Source of the DNA: Caldisericaceae bacterium
Lineage (GTDB): Bacteria > Calditrichota > Calditrichia > Calditrichales > Calditrichaceae
Length of the DNA: 8,776 nt
Direction: 5' to 3'
Assembly (NCBI GenBank): GCA_021160885.1
Contig: JAGHBR010000197.1
Location: 1-8,776 of the forward strand
How positions within the stretch are numbered: position 1 is the stretch's first letter; each line of letters starts with the position of its first letter. Below, piece after piece: positions 1 through 6,045 of this stretch. The notes under the pieces were generated by a model that saw only the letters and a list, made by a program, of their open reading frames with translations, was not told where the DNA came from and did no database searches. The position numbers were made by a program, and so were the translations under genes.

Positions 1-44
1 GAAGAACAGAAGGGGTAGCTGTAAATCTAACTTTAATGCTCCAT

Positions 45-67
45 TACCCCAGCTTCAGCTGGAGGTA
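45..67. repeat. short perfect-loop hairpin (CCAGCT-TC-AGCTGG)
   Basis: Ten paired bases with one bulged T and a two-base loop are read directly from the sequence. There is no U-tract on either side, so this is not a convincing intrinsic terminator. It resembles the short interspersed palindromes common between bacterial genes. Its function is unknown. Confidence 0.4.
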
Positions 68-273
68 AAGAATCCCCAAGAATATTTAGGCTTCAGCCCC
101 CAATCGCTAATCAAGTGTTTTAGGACTAAACCCCTTGGTTTTGTTTTGAACATTTTCTGCCAGTATCTAATGATAGTGGCTATTGAGCGCCAGCACTGCG
201 GTTTTCCCTTCCCTTTGTAATTAATGCTCATTTTTTAATAATTCACTATGAAATATGTTCATAAACTTATTTT

Positions 274-324
274 ATCCCCCCTTTTATTTTCCCCTCTTAC
301 TAAGGAGGGAATTTAAGGGGGGAT
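274..324. repeat. imperfect inverted repeat, C-run / G-run arms
   Basis: Arms ATCCCCCCTT (274-283) and AAGGGGGGAT (315-324) are perfect complements, and an inner pair of CCCTC and GAGGG continues the stem around a short loop near 297-304. As RNA it would form a long hairpin on either strand. It lacks a following T-run, so I describe it as a repeat and not as a terminator. Similar C6/G6 palindromes are scattered in many bacterial genomes. Whether this one is repeated in this genome cannot be seen from one window. Confidence 0.5.
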
Positions 325-392
325 CATTACCAGAAATGCCTATTTATTAGCCAGTCGAAAGGATAATCGTTGTAAATGTTCACAATAGAATT

Positions 393-486
393 CTTTGAAA
401 AAATCGGGGATTTTCTAAACTTGTCAACTTACAGATTCTCGCCTGCGCGGGAATAACATTCTTAACGATTTTTTTAAAGGTTTCAT
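393..486 (-). mobile_element. MITE-like inverted-repeat element, copy A (short form)
   Basis: Read on the minus strand, this starts ATGAAACCTTTAAAAAAATC (486-467), then TTAAGAATGTTATTCCCGCG, an ATTCCC-N8-GAGAAT hairpin core (454-435), TCTGTAAGTTG, and ends CCCCGATTTTTTCAAAG (409-393). The same order of blocks is found on the plus strand at 8508-8643, so the two are copies of one element in opposite orientation. Compared with copy B it lacks the second hairpin module, and its outer terminus is shortened (it diverges after CAAAG). It has no coding capacity. It abuts the 3' end of the broken redoxin gene, and the residual reading frame past that gene's stop runs into the element. Confidence 0.7.
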
Positions 487-500
487 TTTTTGAATTTCAC

Positions 501-1090
501 TTAGCAGCCGTAGGATGTTGTCATAAAAGGTTTAACCGTTTTGCCACTAAACAACTGGTCTAACACTTGAGAGACGTAGTTCTTTGCTTTGGCAACTGTT
601 TCTAATTTGGTGGAAGGCTTGTCATCAATGGCGCCAAAGTAAACCAATTTGCCCTGGGCATCAATAACATACATTTGCGGAGTTGTTTTTGCCCCGTAAA
701 GGCACCCCACCATACCATCCTCGTCAATCAAATAAGCGGAGTAATGGCAATTTTTTTCTTGTTTAAGCTTATTGATTTCTTCAGTTGTAAAATATCCCTG
801 CTTGCCAGGAGCCGAAGAGCAAACGGAGAACCAAACCACTCCCTATTCGGTGTATTTTTTCTGCAAATCTTGCATGTTTCCGATGTTGTAGTGTTTTTTT
901 ACAAACGGGCAACCGTAATTTACCCACTCCAGCACCACGATTTTCCCTTTAAATCCGATAGCTGATATTCTTTACCATCAGCAGCTTTCAACTTAAAATC
1001 GGGCGATGTTTCTCCCAACTTAATTTCCCCCGACATAACTGATAAGCTAAAAAAGACCAATAACAAAATAGAAAAAATGAAATAACGCAT
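501..1090 (-). pseudogene. redoxin (AhpC/TSA-type thioredoxin-fold) gene, frameshift plus nonsense
   Basis: The gene starts at ATG 1090 behind a strong AGGAGG (4-base spacing) and encodes a signal peptide (hydrophobic residues 4-19) followed by a redoxin N-terminus (LGETSPDFKL...DGKEYQLSDLKGK). The frame then breaks: a GGGAAAATCG tract (T-run 941-944 on plus) appears one A short, and the original frame stops at 920-922. In the shifted frame translation resumes as IVVLEWVNYGCPFVKKHY, which holds the expected catalytic Cys, but meets TAG at 843-845 after KKYTE, where a sense codon (CAG would be one change away) is expected. Beyond it the frame continues cleanly (VVWFSVCSSAPGKQG, AKTTPQMYVIDAQG, GAIDDKPS) to TAA at 501-503. 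After that stop the same frame reads VKFKK before TGA (483-485), resembling the GCSVKY ending I associate with these redoxins, so the TAA may be a third lesion. The repaired product would be about 196 residues. It follows dsbD by 132 bases on the same strand, which suggests a former thiol-redox operon. Recoding or sequencing error are less likely alternatives, because the lesions are of different kinds. Confidence 0.8.
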
Positions 1091-1222
1091 GGAGCCTCCT
1101 GTTAATTTAGTGAATTTTTCTCCAGAAAGTGTTTGGGCCCACCAAATGAGTTTAGCTGCTAATATTTTAGCATTCAGTCCGATTCATCTCTCCAGTAAAA
1201 CACTATTCTGGAGCTCATTTTA
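1091..1222 (-). other. dsbD-redoxin intergenic spacer with two small hairpins
   Basis: This 132-base spacer carries a CTCCAG/CTGGAG inverted repeat (1190-1195 and 1208-1213) just after the dsbD stop and a TGCTAA-TATT-TTAGCA hairpin (1157-1172). Neither is followed by a T-run on the minus strand, so transcription probably continued into the redoxin gene, possibly with attenuation or RNA processing. A strong AGGAGG lies at the downstream edge, immediately before the redoxin start. Confidence 0.35.
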
Positions 1223-3379
1223 TTATAAAGACTCCAAAGCATCCAAAACTATTCCCGGCGTAAGAACCTCCGGCAAAATTTTAGGCTTTTCGCCAGGTTT
1301 GCCAGAATACAATAAATAAAGCGGGACACTTTGCCGGCCGAAGCGGCTTAGCGTCCGGGTTATTTCCGGATCGCGGCGCGTCCAGTCGGCTTTCAGGGCA
1401 ACAATGCCCAGCTCTTTAAATTTTTTCTGAACTTCTTCGGAAGAAAAAGCTACTTTTTCATTAACCTGACAGGACAAACACCACGAAGCCGTAAAATCGA
1501 TAAATACCGGTTTGCCCTCTGCCAGAATCTGATTTAACAATTCATCTGAATATGGCTGCCATTTAATACCTTCCGCATGGGAGGTACTCATATTGGGTGT
1601 TTGAACAAATTTCTGATAATTTGCCAGCACATAGCCATTACTAAAAACTAAAATACTCAAGACAATGGCCCAGGCTGTGTAACGGGTGCGTTCTTTCATG
1701 GCCAAATTGCCCCAGCGGCCATAAACCCAGGCGGCCATGGATGTGAACATCAGATTCAGTAAAACTAAAATGACAACTAACGAACCAGTTTGCTGGCTAA
1801 GTACCCACAACAGCCAGATTACTGTAGCCACCAACAAAAATCCCATGAATTGTTTTAAAGATTCCATCCAGCGGCCCGGTTTAGGAACGTATTTTAATAA
1901 GGCTGGAATGGAAGTAACCAGCGCAAACGGAAAGGCCATCCCCAACCCTAAAAAGGTAAAAATCAACAAAGAAACATAAGCTGGTTGGGTTAAGGCAAAG
2001 CCCAGGGCGCCGCCCATAAAAGGCGCGGTACAGGGAGTAGCTACAACCGTGGCAATAATACCATCCATAAAAGAGCCCAAAAAGCCGCTTTTCTCCGGAG
2101 CCTGCCCTCCAACGGTGGTTAAGGATGTACCGATTTCAAAAACGCCGAACATGCTTAAGCCGAGTAAAAACATGAATGCCGTTAAAATAATTAAAAAGGT
2201 CGGAGATTGAAGCTGAAACCCCCAGCCTAATTGTTCTCCTCCTGCTTTTAAAATGAGTAACGCAATAGCCAATACCCAAAAAGCAGCCAGCACACCGCCA
2301 GTGAAAACTAAACCATGTTGCCAGGGTTTTGTGTGCGCTTCCTGTGCCTGTTTGATGAAACGCATGATCTTAATCGAAAGTACAGGCAAAACACAGGGCA
2401 TTAAATTTAAGATCATTCCACCAATAAAAGCAAAGAGCAAAGCCAGCCAAATGTTCTTAACTCCAGAGCTGACAACTGGCGCCAGTTTTTCGCTTACCGG
2501 CACAATAATCTCAGCTGCTTTTTCGGATTTTTCACCTCTCCAACCGGGTTCGGCTGTTATCACACCAGCCAGAGTATCGACCAGGCTTTCGGTTTGTTGC
2601 GACCGTGGTAATTCTATTAAGTAGCTGTTACCTTTTTGTTTAACCGTCTGTTTAGCCTGATATTGAATAATTCCATCCTGGTAAGGAAAGAAATACATGG
2701 ATTTAATTTCATCTTTAAACCACTTCGGTGGAGTCAATTGAATTTTGTAGTTTTGATCATCTCCAGTAGCGCTGACCTGCCAGTCGGTTAAACGCACTGG
2801 AATTTTAAAGCGCGCATCCGAAAATAACTGCGTATTGGCTTCGTTAACTTTCGGCGATTCTTTTTTTACCGGAAGCGTAATTTGCAATTCGGCTTCCCCC
2901 GGGATGCAGGTTTCTTTACATTCCAGCCAGTCAATGGCAACTTTAATGGTAATATTTTTTCCGGGTTGAACGCCCGGGTTAAGGCTTACAGGTACCAAAA
3001 AATATTGAGTGCCGTGGTAGCCAAAGGTAATAATATCCAATTCTGCAATGACTTCCGGATATGGCCATTGGACAGGGCCAACCTTAACCCCTTCAGGAGA
3101 CTCAAAAAAGAATTCCGTCGGTTTTCCCGTTTGCCCATAGTTTTTATAGTAAAAATGCCAGCCGTCTTCGGCTTTCATTTCGATTGCTAACCAGATGGTT
3201 TCGCCCGGAGTAGCCCATTCTGTTTCAGGAATAATCCTTGCTTGAACGTGTCTGGGTTGGTCAAACAGCGACTGTCCCCTGACAAGGCTAAATGAAAGCA
3301 ATATCAGAAACCATAAAGAAAAAATTCCTTTGTTTCCGGATGTTTTGGACATTAGATGACGAATAGAAGTAGAAATCAT
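1223..3379 (-). CDS. dsbD: thiol:disulfide interchange protein DsbD (ScsB-like)
   Basis: This 718-residue membrane protein should pass electrons from cytoplasmic thioredoxin to periplasmic thiol proteins. The start at 3379 has AGGAG six bases upstream. A signal peptide spans about residues 17-36 (hydrophobic core FSLWFLILLSFSLV, then RGQ). A large periplasmic N-terminal part (about 40-300) holds the first cysteine pair in DWLECKETCIPGEA (C154, C158). About eight membrane segments follow (310-585), with the second pair in NLMPCVLP (C329) and ATPCTAPF (C450). The C-terminal thioredoxin-like domain (about 605-718) has the third pair in ASWCLSC (C634, C637). I count exactly six cysteines, all in these pairs, so the relay looks complete. 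The roughly 270-residue N-terminal part is longer than that of E. coli DsbD and resembles ScsB-type proteins; the ScsB comparison is inference. The broken redoxin lies downstream, and the MATE gene is divergent. Confidence 0.93.
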   Translation of the reverse strand: MISTSIRHLMSKTSGNKGIFSLWFLILLSFSLVRGQSLFDQPRHVQARIIPETEWATPGETIWLAIEMKAEDGWHFYYKNYGQTGKPTEFFFESPEGVKVGPVQWPYPEVIAELDIITFGYHGTQYFLVPVSLNPGVQPGKNITIKVAIDWLECKETCIPGEAELQITLPVKKESPKVNEANTQLFSDARFKIPVRLTDWQVSATGDDQNYKIQLTPPKWFKDEIKSMYFFPYQDGIIQYQAKQTVKQKGNSYLIELPRSQQTESLVDTLAGVITAEPGWRGEKSEKAAEIIVPVSEKLAPVVSSGVKNIWLALLFAFIGGMILNLMPCVLPVLSIKIMRFIKQAQEAHTKPWQHGLVFTGGVLAAFWVLAIALLILKAGGEQLGWGFQLQSPTFLIILTAFMFLLGLSMFGVFEIGTSLTTVGGQAPEKSGFLGSFMDGIIATVVATPCTAPFMGGALGFALTQPAYVSLLIFTFLGLGMAFPFALVTSIPALLKYVPKPGRWMESLKQFMGFLLVATVIWLLWVLSQQTGSLVVILVLLNLMFTSMAAWVYGRWGNLAMKERTRYTAWAIVLSILVFSNGYVLANYQKFVQTPNMSTSHAEGIKWQPYSDELLNQILAEGKPVFIDFTASWCLSCQVNEKVAFSSEEVQKKFKELGIVALKADWTRRDPEITRTLSRFGRQSVPLYLLYSGKPGEKPKILPEVLTPGIVLDALESL

Positions 3380-3390
3380 AGGTGTCTCCT

Positions 3391-3463
3391 GTTTGGTTTA
3401 ATTTGCACCTTACTAAATCCGACCAAACTAATTTAAAAATTAGCGTGATCTTTTCCAAACTAA
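3391..3463 (-). promoter_or_regulatory. candidate dsbD promoter/operator with CCAAAC boxes
   Basis: Two direct copies of CCAAACTAA (3423-3431 and 3455-3463) lie 32 bases apart, close to three helical turns. A third box in inverted orientation (GTTTGGT, 3391-3397) pairs with ACCAAAC at 3422-3428. A near-perfect palindrome CTAATTT-AA-AAATTAG occupies 3428-3443. A possible promoter for dsbD on the minus strand has TTGGAA (3458-3453) and TAAATT (3435-3430) separated by 17 bases, each matching four of six consensus positions and overlapping these boxes. The arrangement looks like an operator, but the regulator is unknown and the promoter match is weak. Confidence 0.35.
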
Positions 3464-3573
3464 GCTTTTGCTTTTAATCTATAAAACAATTTGATGTTCC
3501 ATTCCCGTTCGCGGTGACATTTTTTTTTAATTTTGATCAATTTTAAATAACTTTGCGATTTGTGCTTTCAAAA

Positions 3574-4926
3574 ATGGAGTTGGCCTTGATTTCGAAGCCG
3601 TTGAACCGCCAAATATTCAGACTGGCGATTCCTAATATTTTAAACAATTTATCTGTGCCACTATTATCCTCCGTCGACACGGCGCTGGTTGGTCGCTTAC
3701 CTTCACCAGTGTACATTGGCGCTGTGGCTTTAGGAAGTATGATTTTTAATTTTGTTTACTGGGGCTTCGGATTTTTACGAATGGGGACTACCGGTTTAAC
3801 CGCGCAGGCATACGGCAAGCAGGATCAGCAGGATATACAACTGCAACTGTGGCGCGCTTTGTTTTTTGCACTAACTGCCGGTCTCATTTTAATTCTAATT
3901 CAGGATTTCATCGCTTTTATTGCCTTTCAATTAATCGAGGGTTCTGCTCAGGTAGAAGAATACGCCGATATATATTTCAGAATCCGCATTTACGCCGCTC
4001 CGGCCACGCTTGTTCTTTATGCCATTCATGGTTGGTTTTTGGGTATGCAAAATGCCCGTCTCCCATTATTAATCACGATTACCATCAACATTTTAAATAT
4101 TATTTTCAATGTAATATTTGTCCTGCAATTTAAAATGACTTCTGATGGAGTTGCCCTGGGTACGGTTTTTGCGCAATATTTAGGACTTGGGCTTTCGGTA
4201 TTTGTATTATTTAAAAAGTACAATCGCTATTTTAAAATTCCGAGCTTCAAGCAAATAATAGAGATGGCTGCTTTAACACGCTTTTTTAAGATTAACTTTG
4301 ACATCTTTATCCGCACTTTAAGCCTGATTTTTGCCTTCTCCTTTTTCACCTCTCAGTCAGCAAAATTGGGCGACATTACCCTGGCAGCCAACAGCGTTCT
4401 AATTCAACTCTGGATGATTTTTTCTTACGGAATTGATGGTTTTGCCTTTTCAGCAGAAAGTTTAGTCGGTAAATATCTGGGCGCTAAAGATAAAAAGATG
4501 CTCATCCAGGTCATTCGTCAGATATTTGTTTTTGGAAGTGGCCTGGGGCTGATTATTTCATTTATTTACGGCTTATTTGAACAGCCGCTTATTTCATTAT
4601 TTACCAACAATCACCAAGTATTGCGGGTAATCGATTTATTTATGGTCTGGACGATTGTAGCGCCCTTTGTTAACAGCTTTTGTTACATCTGGGATGGTGT
4701 GTTTTTAGGCGCCACCGCCTCTAAAGGGTTACGCAATGCCATGTTATTATCAACTTTTGGCGTTTATCTTCCGCTGCACTATTTGCTAACTCCCAACTGG
4801 GGAAACCATGGCATGTGGGCCGCTTTACTGACTTTTATGATTTTTCGCACCATCAGTTTAAGTTACTTAAGCAAAAAATATCTAACCATTAACATTCATG
4901 AAATTGTATTGGAGAAAACGATTTGA
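3574..4926 (+). CDS. MATE-family efflux transporter, DinF-type
   Basis: This is a 450-residue inner-membrane protein of the multidrug and toxic compound extrusion family (MOP superfamily), which exports compounds by exchange for H+ or Na+. It is hydrophobic along its length, consistent with twelve membrane helices in two homologous halves. Family-typical stretches are LAIPNILNNLSVPLLSSVDT (17-36), GFGFLRMGTTGLTAQAYG (64-81) and, in the second half, FAFSAESLVGKYLGAKD and a DGVFLGAT segment. The GFLRMGTTGL block points to the DinF branch. The start is uncertain: ATG 3574 gives a normal N-terminus but has no clear Shine-Dalgarno; a TTG at 3586 sits six bases after GGAG; the open frame extends back to TTG 3553. 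The substrate cannot be told from sequence. The gene is divergent from dsbD and translationally coupled to the next gene. Confidence 0.9.
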   Translation: MELALISKPLNRQIFRLAIPNILNNLSVPLLSSVDTALVGRLPSPVYIGAVALGSMIFNFVYWGFGFLRMGTTGLTAQAYGKQDQQDIQLQLWRALFFALTAGLILILIQDFIAFIAFQLIEGSAQVEEYADIYFRIRIYAAPATLVLYAIHGWFLGMQNARLPLLITITINILNIIFNVIFVLQFKMTSDGVALGTVFAQYLGLGLSVFVLFKKYNRYFKIPSFKQIIEMAALTRFFKINFDIFIRTLSLIFAFSFFTSQSAKLGDITLAANSVLIQLWMIFSYGIDGFAFSAESLVGKYLGAKDKKMLIQVIRQIFVFGSGLGLIISFIYGLFEQPLISLFTNNHQVLRVIDLFMVWTIVAPFVNSFCYIWDGVFLGATASKGLRNAMLLSTFGVYLPLHYLLTPNWGNHGMWAALLTFMIFRTISLSYLSKKYLTINIHEIVLEKTI

Positions 4927-5729
4927 AACAAAAAGAAGTATGGTTGTACATTTTAGCGCTGCTCTGCTTAAATCCTATATTTGGGCAGTCACAAATTTTG
5001 CCGATCCTAAAAAAAGATTTTTTAAATTCGCTTCAGGTGGGCCTGGGGTTAGGGAATAAAATATTAGACAATTCAAAAAAGGAGGCTGGCATTTTGCTGG
5101 CCTTAGGTGGACTTTCCTTTTTGGATGAGTCCACCAATCAATTTTTTCAAAGAAATCATTCTTCTTTAAATGATGCCCTTTTTAGAATTGATCGAATTTA
5201 TGGAGAGAAGAATATTTTGATACCCACATCCGCTTTGATTTATGGCATGGGACTGGTTTCTAAGAATCTTGCATTGCGCAAAGTAGGTTTAAAGAGTACG
5301 CAGGCGATTTTTTATAGCGGTTTTATTGCGGTGTGCATCAAAGAATTAATAGGCCGGACCAGGCCCTATCAGCAAATGGGCGCCTATCGTTTTAGGCCTT
5401 TGTCCTTTAAGGAACGATGGCAATCTTTTCCTTCAGGGCATGCCACCATAGCCTTTGCTTTTTCAACCATTATGGCTGAGGCCGTCTCCAATGTTTTCTG
5501 GCAGAGCTTCTGGTATTCTGGCGCCTTTTTAGTTTCCGCTGGGCGTATGTATCACAATGCTCACTGGTTTACCGATATGCTTGCCGGTAGCCTGATTGGC
5601 TGGTCTGTGGCAAAGTATGTCTGGCAATACCCTAACGATGCTTCCACGCAAAAACAGGTCAATCTTTGGCCTGATTTTTCCATATTCCCGCATCCGGCAG
5701 CCTCTCTTAATCTAAGATTCAATTTTTGA
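4923..5729 (+). CDS. PAP2-superfamily phosphatase, secreted or membrane-anchored
   Basis: This 268-residue acid-phosphatase-type protein has all three signature motifs: K140-x6-R147-P148 (KELIGRTRP), P170-S-G-H173, and R208-x5-H214-x3-D218 (GRMYHNAHWFTD). H173 and H214 should be the catalytic histidines. The usual Ser before the last motif's Arg is Gly. Residues 1-21 look like a signal peptide or first helix ending in GQ; further hydrophobic segments at about 56-68, 97-113, 126-142, 174-190 and 197-206 fit an integral membrane PAP2 fold. Likely substrates are lipid phosphates such as undecaprenyl diphosphate or phosphatidic acid, but the sequence does not decide this. The start is TTG 4923, supported by GGAG eight bases upstream, and it overlaps the MATE stop by four bases (TTGA), so translation is probably coupled. 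The last residues (LNLRFNF) form a short aromatic tail of unknown role. Confidence 0.88.
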   Translation: MKQKEVWLYILALLCLNPIFGQSQILPILKKDFLNSLQVGLGLGNKILDNSKKEAGILLALGGLSFLDESTNQFFQRNHSSLNDALFRIDRIYGEKNILIPTSALIYGMGLVSKNLALRKVGLKSTQAIFYSGFIAVCIKELIGRTRPYQQMGAYRFRPLSFKERWQSFPSGHATIAFAFSTIMAEAVSNVFWQSFWYSGAFLVSAGRMYHNAHWFTDMLAGSLIGWSVAKYVWQYPNDASTQKQVNLWPDFSIFPHPAASLNLRFNF

Positions 5730-5786
5730 TTTATTTGAAAAAGAATTTTCAACGAGGCAAAATACTTCCCATCCTAATATGATCAT

Positions 5787-5814
5787 TCAAGCCTGTTGTG
5801 ACAGAATGGCTTGA
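5787..5814. terminator. possible bidirectional terminator hairpin
   Basis: TCAAGCC (5787-5793) and GGCTTGA (5808-5814) form a seven-pair stem around a 14-base loop. Outer ATCCT (5771-5775) and AGGAT (5814-5818) could add pairs with an internal bulge. It lies between convergent genes, where a shared terminator is expected. No T-run follows on either strand, so a structural or repeat origin is equally possible. Confidence 0.3.
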
Positions 5815-5930
5815 GGATTAATGATTTCTTCATCTCTGCGTGGGCAGCATCGTGGAAATGACAAACATCACCTGGCCCGACCTAATGATTGCATGGTTTT
5901 TCCATTATGCGAATGGGGTGAAATGAGAGT

Positions 5931-5960
5931 CGATCAATAGACCTGGAGATGTCTTGATCG
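5931..5960. repeat. imperfect ten-pair hairpin between convergent genes
   Basis: CGATCAA-(TA)-GAC at 5931-5942 pairs with GTCTTGATCG at 5951-5960 around the eight-base loop CTGGAGAT, with only the TA bulge unpaired. It lies about 85 bases past the response-regulator stop on the minus strand. It could protect the 3' end of the kinase-regulator mRNA or help to end it. No T-run is present. Confidence 0.35.
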
Positions 5961-6045
5961 GGTAAAAAGTTCAGGTCAGAAAAGCTCGAGCTAAAACCTT
6001 TGGTTACCAGTTTCTATCGAAAAAGGGCTCCTTGCGAATTATTTT

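Larger units (their letters stand above)
1..392. other. gene-poor intergenic region with small hairpins
   Basis: I see no gene here that I can support. The stretch is AT-rich and contains several inverted repeats: a compact hairpin at 45-67 (TACC-CCAGCT, loop TC, AGCTGG-AGGTA, one bulged base), a short GGCT-TC-AGCC palindrome near 91-100, a GGGGTA/TACCCC pair (12-17 and 45-50), and the C-run/G-run inverted repeat at 274-324 listed separately. A minus-strand open frame of 58 codons (231 down to 55) lacks a ribosome binding site and runs through the hairpins, so I do not call it. The density of small palindromes suggests degraded repetitive DNA. Confidence 0.5.
5730..6045. other. convergent intergenic region, no gene seen
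   Basis: This lies between the PAP2 stop (plus) and the response-regulator stop (minus). I find no open frame with a ribosome binding site and no continuation of the response regulator into a helix-turn-helix. It contains an AT hairpin TTGAAAA-AGAA-TTTTCAA (5735-5752), two longer imperfect hairpins listed separately, and a ten-base palindrome AGCTCGAGCT (5983-5992). The region would be expected to end transcription from both sides, though none of the hairpins has a classical T-run. Confidence 0.5.

Noticed and set aside
55..231. Minus-strand open frame of 58 codons beginning MSINYKGKGK
   Set aside because: No ribosome binding site, no recognisable family, and it runs through small palindromes of the repeat-rich flank. 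Chance or a decayed fragment is more likely than a gene.
843..845. TAG in the redoxin as a recoded sense codon (amber reassignment)
   Set aside because: The gene also has a frameshift, and the five other genes use normal stops with no in-frame TAG. Decay explains the lesions more simply.
2253..2624. Plus-strand open frame of 123 codons inside dsbD
   Set aside because: It is antisense to a strongly conserved membrane protein and has no family features. Other open frames antisense to dsbD, the regulator and the kinase were discarded for the same reason.
3385..3410. TGG...TGC spacing upstream of dsbD as a sigma-54 promoter
   Set aside because: GG and GC are separated by 8 bases, not the 10 required.
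3551..3573. TTG 3553 as the MATE start
   Set aside because: No ribosome binding site and only seven extra non-conserved residues. ATG 3574 gives a typical family N-terminus.
5990..6045. Frameshifted remnant of a helix-turn-helix domain after the response regulator
   Set aside because: None of the frames downstream of the stop read as a Fis-type helix-turn-helix, so there is no visible sign of a recently lost domain. Comparison with relatives would settle it.
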